Shown piece after piece: positions 1-11,245 of a stretch of 64,000 nt of DNA (its first letter is position 1; each line of letters begins with the position of its first letter). The notes beneath the pieces were generated by a model. That model saw only the letters and a list, made by a program, of their open reading frames with translations. It made no database searches and was not told where the DNA came from. Both the position numbers and the translations under genes were made by a program. Location: contig BCHH01000004.1 of the NCBI GenBank assembly GCA_001599595.1, forward strand, positions 2,243,762 to 2,307,761. The letters run 5' to 3'. Source of the DNA: Beverwykella pulmonaria (taxonomy: Eukaryota > Ascomycota > Dothideomycetes > Pleosporales > Melanommataceae).

Positions 1-2890
1 TCATGGCCTCCTGATGAAGCCGCCTGGAGTGCGTTGCCGTAGAATCCACCCTGCGCGTTGACGTCGGCGCCCTTGTCAAGCAGCAGCCGCACAATTTCTA
101 AGTGAAATTCTGAAGACGCATAGTATATTGGGGTAGCACGTCTTCCATCTTTCTCGTTAAGGTTGTACCCTGCATCCAGAAGTCGAATAACAGCACTGAC
201 TAATCCTGCAGAGCATGCAAGATGCAATGCATACTTCGGTGGTGTATGACCTTCCCATTGTTGTCTTAGAATAGGGATATCATAAAGACGAGTGCCGTAA
301 ACAATTGTGCTTGCAGATACTGGGAACAACATAGGATCGAATTGTTCCTTTACGCTTTGCCAATCCAGTTCGTCTCGCAAAGCGTTGATCTGCAGCATGG
401 CGGCGAGGTATTGGCCATCTTGCTGGAAAAGTTCTTCCAATTGTTGCATTACATCGTGGGAAATCTTATCGCATTTTGAAATGTGATAATCAAAGTTCGC
501 ATTTGCATATCCCACAAATGGATATTTGTTCAAGCGAACGGAGAGGTCGAAGTCATCGTGAACTGGACGTTGGAAGTTGGCAAGACGGATGTACCTGAGA
601 CATGCCAGGCTTAACCGTGTATGCATGGAACTCAAGTCTAGAAGCTTTTTTCGTATGGAACCTTGTGATAACCCCTCGGCAGGTGTAGTAAAGAACTCCT
701 GGACTGTGTAGTGGATCGGCCGGATCGCGCCATTCGCTTCCTCCAGCAGATTGTTACAGGCTTCTAGTATCACCTTCGGGTCGTCAGGTTGTAAATCCCT
801 TTGGTTTTTGCAATGAGAGCTTGTTGCAAGTGTATCTTGTAATTCTCTAGTATTTAGAGGCCTTCGTGCGTAAATCATCCACGCAAGACAATTCAGCGCT
901 AGTTCTCTCATGTACGGCGGCTGACCTTCGATCCGCTCCAGTATTCGAACGTAGGTATCTTCCAAGCCCTCCGGTAGTGCTCCCAGCGCTTCTTCAACCA
1001 ATTGATCTCTATGAGCCTTGCTAATCTGACAAAGATTATCTAGTTGAAGATTGACCCAAAGAAACCTGCCACCTAATAAGCCTGCAAGTCCCGTTTGGTC
1101 AACAGAAGGCGGATACCCACATTCCGTCGGCTTTCTTGGCAAGTGTTTGAACGATTCTCTCCTCGAGCTCGTCGCTAGTGAGGTAGAGTGTTTTCCCGTA
1201 CTCTCCATTGCGGAGTTTGATGACTTGGTGGCGCGCAAATATATCTATATCAGCTGCGACGTTCTCCGCTCGAACTGGGACTGTAGGTACGCGCTTGTCT
1301 TCAAAAGCCTTGGCAATATCCATCTCCCTCCGACTAGTGACAAATACTTTGACGCAGCATGGAATTTTCGCTGTAACTATTACGGTGATGAAGCCAATGA
1401 TGTCCTTTCTCTCCCGCTCCGGGCACTCGTCTAAAGCGTCAAACACAACAAATACCTGAGATAGATCTTCAATGAGCGAAACAAATCTTTCTGGTGTGCC
1501 GACTGAAGATGGGTGAAGAGCATCATGCTTTAGTCTCAGCAGGTGAGGGGGTATACTATTCTTCTTCCGACATAGCTGCTTGATGAGAGCAGCTATGATC
1601 TGGGAGACATCTCCCAACAGCGGGTTCCGATAGTTGTAGTAGGCGAAGCAGACCGCCGTGTCCTCTTGTAGACCGCATTCAGCGGTGATGTATTCTAGGA
1701 CGTTTGACCTAGTCTATAGATGAGGATGATGAGTAAGGCTAGCTTAGACACGAAAACGCTTACGCAAGTACTGACTTGCCGATCCCAGCTACAGGTGGTT
1801 AGCAGGATCTAGCATGCAAGGGATACAACGCTGCTTACGTTTTCCATAACACCATAGAAGGGATGAGACTGGGCTACTAAACCATTGTTGATACTTCAAC
1901 TCGGAGATCAACCAATCGCACGTCTGTTCGTTCTTCTTTGCATATATGTCATCATGCACTTTCTCAAAGTCAATATTCGAAACCCATGCGAGAAATGCCG
2001 ACTTCTCTTGCCCTAAAATAATGTCAACGAGATACCAGTCGGTGATGCATGGGATGAAAGCACCTACGTTCCTCAGACTCCCTGAAAGCATTGAAATGTA
2101 ATGCTTGGACTGAATGCAAGAGCACGTCGAGATGGCGTTGCATATCCGCTTTGATAGATACAAACTCATCCTCAAAAGTCTCCCACTGCTGGCGCATGAA
2201 AGCTCTTAAAGATGACCACTTCCGTAGTTCTCCGTTTGGGTGAACAAAGACACGACGTACTTTCCAGCCAAAATCAAGCACATTTCCATAGGCCTTGACA
2301 ACCATATCCTCCACAGAATTTATGTCCGCGGCTAGCGCGTACTCCATCAATGGTCCTAGGTAATTTTCGAATGTGCAGATCATATCTGTCAATCTGCTGA
2401 AAAAAGTCGTGAACTGCAAAGCTAGGTCGATGACAATTCGGACTGCACCAACTACCAGAGATGATATTTCAGGGCTCGCCTGAATACCAATTGCGACACC
2501 TCCCATAAATCTATTGAGCAGGCCCAGAAACTTTGAAAGACGCTCAGCATGAGGTCTAAAGGAAGAGTTGCTTTTATGTGTTGCATCGTAAGCCCTAGCA
2601 TTTGATATGAGAGTCCTCTCGTCGATGGTCTTTGCGGCTTGCAGGAACGTTGCCTTTTCAGGTTCTGGGATTTTTTGCAGGTGTATCGCTAGTGCTCTTT
2701 CTAGGGCGTGGTTTCGTGATGTTGCTGAGGTCGACGCGTCCTTAGTCGGTATAGTCGTGGAAGGCGAAGAGGTTGAGGGAGGGGATGATGTTGTCTGCAC
2801 AGGCGATTGTACGGATGAAGCTGGACCGGAAGCATCTGACGCGAAGAACTTATGCACATAATTTCGCACGCGGTCTCGCTTCCCCATCAC
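1..2890 (-). CDS. NACHT-ankyrin NLR-like protein, 3' end outside window
   Basis: STAND (NLR-like) signalling ATPase of the kind linked to fungal non-self recognition. Exons read as 2068-2890, 1839-2012, 1764-1788, 1121-1708 and 1-1065, all phases agreeing. The N-terminal ~270 residues are helical and resemble the domain preceding NACHT in fungal STAND proteins (DUF7708-like). The Walker A reads GKPGIGKSVLA and is assembled across splice junctions; a 25-nt exon (1764-1788) supplies its core. Walker B is VVFDALDE, followed by the sensor VFVTSRRE and the ADGMFLWVNLQL segment typical of fungal NACHT proteins. The last visible residues (LLDKGADVNAQGGFYGNALQ) are ankyrin repeats running off the left edge. 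The next gene is a broken HET-domain gene on the same strand. What it recognises cannot be told. Confidence 0.88.
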
Positions 2891-3189
2891 AGATCGGAAT
2901 TATAGATTCAAAAGAGGCCTTAAATTTGCGCATACGGTATACAAACAGTTGGGTAGCTCATAGAGGAGAGAGATTGCGGGGCAGTTCTAGGAACCCTCCT
3001 GCCCCAGCCTACTCCCTCTTCGGGTTTAGTGTAGTCCCTAAGCTTAATCACGTCGTTCATTGCCCCCATTAAACCGCCGCTTTTAGAGGGCTGAGCTTAG
3101 TATAAAGTCAATCATGCCGCACTAACCGAGTTTGTTCCTCAGATTTGATGCACGCCAGACACATTTGTCGGACTGTATTCCGATCCGGG

Positions 3190-4760
3190 CTAGACAATAG
3201 CGAACTGTAGTGTTGCAGTTTCAATGACATGCCGGTCCACTGAGGCAAGCAGCTCACCATCCATACCCCGTAGATATGCTTCACCGACGAGACTAAATTG
3301 CTCATCCGAGAGGCTGATGTCCCCCTTTCCGTTTTTCCTGCGCAGAACCACAGGTACAGAGCACCCAAAAAGAATGCACACCAGGTCATCGTTGTTCACA
3401 TCTTGCAAACTCCACACGACGAAGAACTTCAGGTTCCACACTACCGACTGGACGCGTTTTAAAAAGTCAACAGCAAACTTCGGCACGGACACGTTTTCGA
3501 GGAGTTTCGACGTATTCAGATCGCCATTGGTGCTCAGCCTTGTCAGGCAATGCATACATGCTCGTCGCCACCATTGGATTCGTCAGGCGTATTGTTGTTT
3601 TCAAGAAGAGTTCCCGCGTTAGGCAATGAACCTTCTGGCGGTTGCTAATGGTGAAAGAACAAATGCGGAGAGCGTGGAGAGCACAAACCATCTGGTGTAC
3701 TGAATCGTGTGTCCGCCGTTTTGCTGAGAGACGCATTATATATGCGACGGCCCGGAGCACCAACGAGGCTATCACCGTTCATACGACGAGTGAAATGAGA
3801 TGGTGGACCGAAGGAAGACTCTGTTACGAGCTCAATCCGACTTGGGATATGCGACCTGGGTGGCGGGGTGAAGGCACACGGGACTGGTAACGATGCAATG
3901 TTGTTCATCTATCTCAAAGGTAGAGCCCAATGTTTGCAGATGATTTCCAGGGAGCGGCCTGATTCGACGCAATATCGCACAAACTCTGCGTAGACCTCAA
4001 GAGGTGCCATGGTGTAGTCGAGGACTAGACCACGAACGCTGCTCTCTGTTGACATGTGTCCATCGCTGGCCAGTGATAACAATGCATAGATAGTGTCCGG
4101 TGAGTCGGACGCTTCGAAGTGATGGAACATAGTCACAAGCTTCTCAATGCCCCAAAGTCTTGTGACGACTTGCCCATTCTCCATCTTTTGGAACACGTTG
4201 TTGGAAGCTCGTACAATTGCGGTAGCCCCAGCAGATTCCAGATGGCTCAGAGCATCAGGATCACGTTTGAAAAATTTCGAGCTGTTGTAAATCGCTCGGA
4301 TGCGATCCAAATTTGCTTGAAATAGTTGTACGGCATCGGCAAAGTCGATCCAATTTATCTTTTTACTACCATAGTGGACTGATGCAGCACAGGAAGCCGA
4401 CACTTCTTGGATTACCCACCGACGTCGGAACCACGGCTTCGTGAGCAAATTGGTGAACGAAACAATAGATTTCAGAGAATATATTGATATACCCACGCTC
4501 AAGATGCGGTCGAAAGATCTCAGATTGACGATCTGGGGAATAAAATCAATAGGATTCGCTGCAGTTGAGGTGCCGAGTTCCTCTACATTTTCATCGTCTC
4601 CAAGCCAAATGCACACACTCTCGGCATTTGAGTAGATATCGGGCATCTTAGGCAGCTGATGGCTCTTTTCTACATCATCAGTTTGGTTGATGCAGATTGC
4701 GTCGACCCAGAAGTATATGTCTTCTTCCGACGGGACCCTCAATCGTGAATCTATCCGCAT
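3190..4760 (-). pseudogene. Broken heterokaryon-incompatibility (HET) domain gene
   Basis: HET domains act in allorecognition and cell death. The frame from 4760 downward carries the HET core: WVDAICINQ, a SVCIWLGDD-like block, KPWFRRRWVIQEV and DTIYALLSLASD. It stops at an in-frame TAG (3909-3911). The same frame reopens directly as the usual downstream part (FGPPSHFTRRMNGDSLVG). After about 3645 homology moves to another frame, and the family C-terminus (DLVCILFGCSVPVVLRRKNG, then LVGEAYLRGMDGE) is in the frame of 3190-3555. The N-terminal portion before WVDAICINQ is short, and an in-frame TGA lies at 4806-4808. No splice pair removes the TAG, so I read this as a decayed gene. A short truncated HET protein could still be made. 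Confidence 0.75.
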
Positions 4761-4853
4761 ACGAATCAACTGGAGCGAAGCTGTATAGAGAAGGCATGGT
4801 CGTGCTCAGCGATTGCAGATTCGATATCCGTGCTGACCAGGATCATGCCTGGG

Positions 4854-4985
4854 TCTCTTCTCGAGGTGATTCTGATAGTGTAATCGACAGCTGATAGCAC
4901 TTCGTCCGGGCAATTTCTTGGAAATATCGACCCATTTCATTCTCGATTGTCGCAGCTTCATTATCAAAGCATCTTCTTCAGGTGC
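4854..4985 (-). pseudogene. Myb/SANT-like domain fragment
   Basis: This 44-codon stretch reads as one Myb-like DNA-binding repeat, with the blocks PEEDALI, MKWVDISKKLPGRSAI and SCRLHYQNHLEKR, which match a common fungal Myb-like domain. It starts straight after a TGA (4986-4988), homology ends at LEKR, and the frame closes at a TGA (4806-4808). No full gene surrounds it. It lies in the same frame as the HET relic, separated from it by that TGA, so the two fragments may have been joined by a rearrangement. Recognition rests on my memory of the family. Confidence 0.6.
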
Positions 4986-5263
4986 TCACTTTGACAGCTT
5001 CTTAGCCAGAATTGACGATGTTACTGCGGAGAGTGGGACCTCTGCAGCCCTTTTCCCCTGAACATAGGCTTTTGGACTTTATGAGGGGATTGTCACGACG
5101 AGGAGGCATTCAAGTTAAAACGCTAGATAACGAGTATCAAATTTAGAGACTGATTGCTTCGTGCTACTGTCGGGATGGTTCAAGACGTCAAGATGAAGAG
5201 GAAGAGAAGGTTCCTCTGTCGGCTAAATACAATTACAACCAGGTGTTCGGGAACCATAATGGT

Positions 5264-5343
5264 TACTGTGACAGTACCAGTCGGGCTCGTCGTTCGGAGG
5301 GTACTGTATTCTACAGTACCCTTGACAGTGTCACTTCGTGACA
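5264..5343. repeat. Cluster of perfect inverted repeats
   Basis: Four perfect short hairpins lie within 80 bases: TACTGT-G-ACAGTA (5264-5276), a 10-bp stem GGGTACTGTA/TACAGTACCC with a 3-base loop (5299-5321), TGACA-G-TGTCA (5323-5333), and TGTCAC-TTC-GTGACA (5329-5343), which overlaps the previous one. The core ACTGT/ACAGT recurs. Candidates are a miniature transposon remnant or a palindromic protein-binding site cluster in the upstream region of the gene at 5674. Confidence 0.7.
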
Positions 5344-5569
5344 GGGACATATCAACTAATCTAGATTAGCACCTGAAGTTCCTCTTAGAAGTACTTTACC
5401 GCGCATCACATATGGTTGAAATGTCACCGCACTAGTTAGCTCCTGTCATGAGTTGCAACTCCGTTTGCTCCTTCAAAGTCTCTCTTCTCCGCACCACCAC
5501 TGCCTTCATTTCTTAACAATAGAGATCGCACATGCAAATTCAGCCCGACTTTCAATTATTATTCCCCTC

Positions 5570-5575
5570 TATAAA
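5570..5575 (+). promoter_or_regulatory. TATA-like box (TATAAA)
   Basis: TATAAA about 100 bases upstream of the ATG at 5674, within a CT-rich leader typical of fungal promoters. It supports transcription towards the small gene at 5674. Position only; no start-site evidence. Confidence 0.4.
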
Positions 5576-5673
5576 CAATCTCTTGACATCTTTTCTCTTC
5601 TTTTTACTCTCTACTCATATTTATTCACCAGGAATATACCTTCATTTATCAGAAATTCGTACACATTAAATCA

Positions 5674-6005
5674 ATGCCATCCTCGCCGTCGCCCAATCTC
5701 GATCGTTCTTCGTCTCATGTTCGCTCATTTGAGCCTATACGTTTAAATTCACTTCTCATCAATCCATCCGCTCGTGCCTATCTCCTTCGGAATGCCGGCC
5801 AAGATATTCTCGTGACGCTGGAAGAGGCTCGTCAATGGTTTCAACAGGGGTTTACCATTCATGATCCAGTTTCAAGAGGAGTTGTGAATATTATGGCATT
5901 CCAGTTCTCAGCTATGCTAAAAGTGAAGGTGCATTTGTGAGAGAGGAAATTGAAGAGAATGCGGCCAGACAGGCTCTGAACAAGGGTACCTGTCTTGGAA
6001 CCTGA
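5674..6005 (+). CDS. Small unrecognised protein with apparent frameshifts
   Basis: The ATG follows a TATA-like box and a pyrimidine-rich leader. The first frame gives 88 residues ending at 5940, with a protein-like stretch (LINPSARAYLLRNAGQDILV, then LEEARQWFQQGFTIHDP). At an AAAA run (5919-5922) the coding character moves to another frame (EGAFVREEIEENAARQALNK), open to 6005. From about 5986 the original frame again looks coding up to a splice-donor-like GGTAAGC near 6094. This suggests compensating one-base indels or a wrong base call rather than a clean intron. I do not recognise the family. The neighbour downstream is convergent. Confidence 0.4.
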
Positions 6006-6406
6006 TGTTTTGGGCGAGTGCTTACACACCAGAGAGAACTTAGGGATTAGAGACACTGCAAATGGCAATGGATGCCTGAATGGCTCTAAGGATGGTAAGC
6101 TATCCCACCTGTTTAGTGTATTGAGCTGAGATGCTTCAGACAGACAGCAGAATGATGGATCTGGAGGTGCTGGTGGTGTCGTTGGCTAAATGACTTCGAA
6201 CATGATTTCTAGCTCTATTATATCTGGTTGACTGCGATGAAGCACTGCAGGTAGTTCCCAGTACCGTGACGAGCCTACAGGTCCGGTATAAATGGCTGGT
6301 TGGATTCAGAACACGATATACCTCATGATGGCTTAGGCAAAGAATTCTGAAGGTATACGGGGAGATTAATAGGTGTCTAGTTCTGAAGTTGAATATGGAA
6401 GTGTTC

Positions 6407-7479
6407 TTAGAATGCATCAATGTCCTCTTCCTGCCACCATAACCGCCATTGTGCCGCCGACCCTGAGTTCACGAGCTTGTTCGGGCAAATCAGCTCCACC
6501 TCCACGTCATCATCAGTCCATCCCGCTCTCAAGGTCAGATTATCTTTTGGATCTTTGCCTCTTCGGGTGACACGGACAATGCGTTGATGCTCTTTGATGG
6601 CAGACGGGTTCCTCTTCGAAGCGCGTCGTGAGTTGATCCAGAACATTGTTTCGGTGACAACGGTGACAGTAGGTTTCAAAAGCCCCAGTGCAGTGACAGA
6701 ATGCCATTCGCGCCATGTAGCTTTGAAATCGACCATGGGCTCGTTGAAATAGTGTAAATGACGCCAGCGTGGCTCCTTACACTGAAATGCGACTGCTTCA
6801 AGATGTGGAACGTACTGGTTAAGCTCCCCGACTATATGGGTATTTAACGACCGCTCTTGGTTATCGCCAGCTAATGTGATACGACGCAGGTTTTTAAGCT
6901 GGTTGGGTGCGTTTACTTCGAGATGACGTAGCCAGCGCGGGAGACTGTCCGGTTCGATCGAGAGGACCGTGTTTCTCACGAAGAATTCTCGCATTTCGTT
7001 CCGAATAGATTTACAAGTTGCTGCTAGAGCCCAGAAACCAAGGGGCTCAGACGGTTCGAATCTCTTGTGGGTGCAGCGCTCGGCTTCTTTGCACATACCA
7101 GACCATTTGGGATTCGCGCAGAGGAGCGAACAGTGTGGGTTCGGTCCTTTACAGGGCGTCCAAGTAAATCGACCGAAAGAGAATTTCTCGTGGAGATGCA
7201 TGATGGCCGCTTCGTTTGCGAAGCTGTAGATTTGGAGGCGCAGCTACAATGTCCCATTGGGTTAGCGAGACTGGGCCGATTAGGGTTGGACTATGACTGT
7301 ACCTCTGCCGGCAGTCCCTGTAGAGTCAACTGCGGATTCGTGGGCGAGATCCATTCTGGCAGTGAAATTCTTTTGCCGTGCTTAGACGACCCGGATTTGG
7401 TTTTGGTAACCTTGGTGATTCCTCGTTTCTTTACTTTATTCTCCTTCCCCTGTGATGGCGCCAATTTCTCTCTCGCCAT
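6407..7479 (-). CDS. F-box-like/2EXR-type hypothetical protein
   Basis: Two exons, 7303-7479 and 6407-7243, joined in phase 0 by a 59-nt intron (7244-7302). Removing it restores the motif LPAELRLQIYSFA, the start of F-box-like domains in many fungal proteins. A basic lysine-rich N-terminus (about 45 residues) precedes it. The rest (leucine- and tryptophan-rich, about 270 residues) resembles the orphan C-termini of this class, with no catalytic motif. Length 337 aa. Such proteins may be SCF ubiquitin-ligase adaptors, but nothing identifies a substrate. The splice junction inside the motif is good support for the model. Confidence 0.75.
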
Positions 7480-8260
7480 CTTGAAAGATTGGACTATATG
7501 TCAAGTCCGGGTGCTGTGGGAGTATTTAAGCTCGGCGAAAAGACGCCCCAACGGGAAGGATTCATGAAGCTGCTAAAACGCGTCAGGCACCAATGTGCTG
7601 CCTAGCCTAGCCGAAACGCGCTTTCGTGGTGGCACGTGAGCGCGTGCCTAGAAATGTATTGGGAACTCCAGATTCCATTTCTTAGCTAGTCGGTCTTCTT
7701 GTAGCGCTAATTAATTGCAGTGTAAGGAGTCACATCTGAAGAAGAGCAAAATAATAGGTTTATGCGGACCTGTTCCCTTGCGTAGGAAAAGCCTTGTTTC
7801 TGCCCCACAGGCGGCCGGCATACCGTGTTCGGAGCGCCTGCGAACCGCCGTACATCTGCTGGTATCTGGGTTACCTTTGAACCGTTGGTTCCTCTATCAG
7901 CAACCATCTCTCTCTCTCATTCTCTCGTCCTGCCTTCTTCCTTCTTCCTTCTTTAGCTTATATCCAGTCCTGAAGTCTGGGGGGAGGGGCCTGGTTCCTG
8001 GTGTCCTCGTCCGCAATACCTAGATTTATAAAACTACTTTAGGATGTGCGTCTGTTTATTATATATCACATTCAGGCAATACAGAATAGCCCTCTTCAAG
8101 TGTATGTATCTGCACTTATATTTAGTCCAGAGCACAGCCTTATAAGGAGTTATTTTAAGGAAGAAGAACCAAAGCGGATCTCAATAAAGCTAGCTATAGG
8201 GGATTAATAGAGTGCCTACCTGCAGACGATCAAGAACCATAGAGAGCGTTAGGAAGTCAC
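7480..8260. other. Intergenic, no gene seen
   Basis: No coding pattern with splice logic. A CT-rich tract (CTTCTTCC-type repeats, about 7907-7955) is the only visible structure. The first part is the promoter side of the F-box-like gene. Confidence 0.5.
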
Positions 8261-8715
8261 TCACATCCCATGTCCGCCCCGCCGCCTATTCTCAGCAACC
8301 GCATTACAACGATGCAATGGCACCGTTGGAGCTCGACGCTTAATTTCTACGTACCCCGTGTTCCTAGACCCATGGTAAACGACTCCAGGAGACTTAACGA
8401 CGGTTGACACCTCCTCAACAACCGTCTTCAGCGGTTTATCTAGCCTAATAACTCCCTCAACACGCGGACGCTCAAACTCTAACAGAGTCTTGAACGTGCC
8501 GTTCTCAGGGTATAGCTTGCGACTGTTCTTAAGGTATGCCTTGCGGAATGCTTTCTCGTGCTTGTGCTCCTAATGGCGCGAGATATAGAATTTGTCTTGC
8601 TAGAGGAGGAAGAGTTATAAGGTATGTTGTTTGTTTTGTTACTCACGTGAGAATGATAGGACATTAACCTAGCAAGAATGTTGAACTGAGCGGCACACTG
8701 CCATTTTATATGCAT
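8261..8715 (-). CDS. Small two-exon hypothetical protein
   Basis: Exon 1 is 8647-8715 (ATG, 23 codons) and exon 2 is 8261-8569 (102 codons plus stop), joined in phase 0 over a 77-nt intron with GTGAGT donor and CATTAG acceptor. The product is 125 aa and basic. It includes HEKAFRKAYLKNSRKLYPEN, then FERPRVEGVIRLDKPLKTVV. The 102-codon open exon and good splice sites argue for a real or recently real gene, but it is easily missed because neither exon is long. I do not recognise a family, and it could be the remnant of a longer gene. Confidence 0.45.
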
Positions 8716-9215
8716 GTAGAGGAGCGTCTTTTGTACGCATGTAATCAGGAGTTTCTAGAGACACCCACGTAGGGATAGTGTAATGTCTCAAACATTGCAC
8801 TGTTAGTGTACATGTCAGCTGGGTATGTAGGAGGCATGCAAGTGGTTACACGAAGACATAGCAGACATATGCACGATGTTTTCCTCCGGCTGCGCTTACT
8901 TTTAGTTTGTTTTAGAGGATTGCTACCGACTTGAGACATATGTTCAGATCATAATCAGAGGATGAAGGGTGATGTGTGCCAAATCGAACTTGCTCGATTG
9001 CAACCAAGTAAATTTCACTAATCTTGCCATGGTCTTGCGCGTAAACTCACACGTCGCGAGCACCTCTATGTGCTGCGCGGTGTTCCTGTGTCGTTCTGTT
9101 GGCATCAAATGCAAGGGGTAGGCAATATCAGATACGTACGCAGGTTGTAGCCCAGTCGACATCTTCAAGCGTCTTCACCTCAGATTATTGAAGTATCCTG
9201 AGTTGCGCGGGGTAT
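8716..9215. other. Intergenic, no gene seen
   Basis: No supported gene. It lies upstream of the small gene at 8261-8715 and downstream of the RRM gene. Confidence 0.5.
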
Positions 9216-9882
9216 CTAGTCATCGTCATCCGAGACCTCCATAGCCGAATCATCATCATCGCCCTCGCTCTCTTCCTCTCTTCCTCTCTTCACGCCTTTC
9301 GCCGTATCTTCTTGTGCTTGCTCATGCGCTTGTGCCTGTACCGGTTTCGCCTTGGTAGGCGCAGGTGCGCTTCCAAAGACCGCCACTTGTGCGCTCGTCG
9401 GTTCTGCTTCTGGTGCCGTAGGCTTCTCTACCTCGGGGAGCTTGAAGGTCCCATCGAGTTTCGCTATCGTGTGGGATTTGCCCTTTGCGTACTGGATGTT
9501 CTGCCTCGCTATTAATATGACCAATCTTGATAGAGGTGAGTTTGAGATAGCTCACCATCTCCTTTCCAAAGAAACTGAAACCCTGAAGAGCCCGCATGGC
9601 TTGGGTGCTGGAATCAACATCTCGAAAGACGACGTGAGCCTGACCGCGCATCTTAGCCGTCTTGAGGGCAACGATGTCGAGAACAACGCCGTATGTCGCA
9701 AAGAGCATGTAGAGGTTGCGTTTGAGGTCTTCTTTTTGGAGTTGGTCGGGGAGGTTTCTGCAGTAGAGACTGTGACTTGTCAGTAAGAGTGTTGAATGGT
9801 AGGAAAAGACGACTGACGTTCGATTAGGAGCGTTCCCCTTGGCCACAGCGATGCCAGGCGGTCCCCGGTTGATAGAAGCCAT
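9216..9882 (-). CDS. U1A/U2B''-type snRNP RRM protein
   Basis: Spliceosomal snRNP protein binding U2 (or U1) snRNA. Exons 9818-9882, 9556-9769 and 9216-9500, introns of 48 and 55 nt, product 187 aa. Spliced, the RRM reads TLYCRNLPDQLQKEDLKRNL, then LYMLFATYGVVLDIVALKT and RGQAHVVFRD (RNP1), then ALQGFSFFGKEMNIQYAKGK at the second junction. That is the N-terminal RRM of the U1A/U2B''/Msl1 family. The C-terminus is acidic (EGDDDDSAMEVSDDDD) with an Ala/Pro-rich linker, and there is no second full RRM as in longer animal U1A. It is transcribed divergently from ARPC1 across about 220 bases. Confidence 0.88.
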
Positions 9883-10100
9883 GTTCAGGTTGGTGGGTGC
9901 GGGACCGTCATAGGCGTGCGGTGGTTGAAGTGTGGAGTTGGGACAAGAAGTCGAAGCTGTGGAAAATGGATGCCAAGAGTTCGCGCTTAGCGTTCACACT
10001 ACCCCTCCACCTCCAATCTCACCCCTCAACACCACCCTGTGAGCCCAGAATTGCAATAGTAGAGAGCTCCTCCTATTGCACAGGATATATTTCTATTGCC

Positions 10101-11245
10101 ATGGCTCCTCCAGAAGTTCACCACCTCTTCCACCACCCCATCGCGGACCACTCCTTCTCCGCCAACCGCCAGACGCTCGCCGTAGCCCGTGACAACAACA
10201 TCGAGCTGTACCAGCGCAGCGGCGGAAAGTTCGAATTGAAAGATGAATTGACCGGACATGACAAGACTGTCACGGGCGTCGACATCGCGCCCAACAGCGG
10301 CAAGATCGTGACTTGCTCGCAAGGTCTGTCCCCGATCTGCATAAACCCACCATGCCAGGCAGCTAACATATTCAAGATCGCAATGCCTACGTCTGGGAGC
10401 CCTCCCCTCAAGGCTGGAAACCGACCCTCGTCCTCCTACGCATCAACCGCGCGGCCACATGCGTGCGCTGGGCGCCCTCAGAGACTAAATTCGCCGTTGG
10501 CTCCGGGGCCCGCCTCATCCCCGTCTGCTACTTCGAGGAAGAAGACAACTGGTGGGTGTCCAAGCACCTAAAAAAGCCAATCCGCAGCACTATCACGACG
10601 GTGGCGTGGCACCCGAACTCTGTGCTACTGGCCGCGGGTTCCACCGACGGACACGCGCGCGTCTTCTCGTCGTTCATAAAGGGCGTGGATGCGCGACCGG
10701 AGCCTTCGCCCTGGGGAGAGAGACTCCCGTTCAACACCGTGTGTGGAGAGTTCATGAATAACACCGCGGGCTGGGTTCATAGCGTGGCGTTTTCGCCCTC
10801 TGGGAACGCGCTCGCGTTCGCCGCCCATGATAGTAGCATCACTGTTGTGTACCCCGCTGGAGCCGACCAGCCCCCGAGCGCCGTCATTAGCCTTAGCACC
10901 CAGCTCCTCCCGTTCATGGACCTTGTGTGGAGCTCTGAGTCTGAGATCATTGCCGCGGGCTACAACTGTGAGGCATATCGCTTCCAGGGCTCGGAGCGGG
11001 GATGGCAAATTGCGGGATCGTTAGAGACAAAGGGCCGCCCTGGTCTTCAGGACCAGCGTGAGGAATCGGCGTTCAACATGTTCAAGCAGATGGACTTAAA
11101 GGGCAAGACGACAGATGATACGAAGCTGAAGACAGTGCATCAGAATACGATTAGCACTATCCGGAGCTTCGAGGAGAGTGGCGGACAGGTGACCAAGATC
11201 AGCTCTACTGGCGTTGACGGCCGCGTTGTCATCTGGACTCTGTAG
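10101..11245 (+). CDS. ARC40: Arp2/3 complex subunit 1 (ARPC1/Arc40)
   Basis: WD40 subunit of the Arp2/3 complex, which nucleates branched actin for endocytic patches. Exons 10101-10323 and 10377-11245, with a 53-nt intron restoring QDRNAYVWEP. Length 363 aa, normal for the family. Visible repeats include GHDKTVTGVDIAPNSGKIVT, ITTVAWHPNSVLLAAGSTDG, WVHSVAFSPSGNALAFAAHD and the final STGVDGRVVIW. The segment after VNQ-like linker, ESAFNMFKQMDLKGK, is the ARPC1-specific insertion that contacts nucleation-promoting factors. The start is the first ATG, just before the conserved PEVHHLFHHPIADHSF. Confidence 0.95.
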
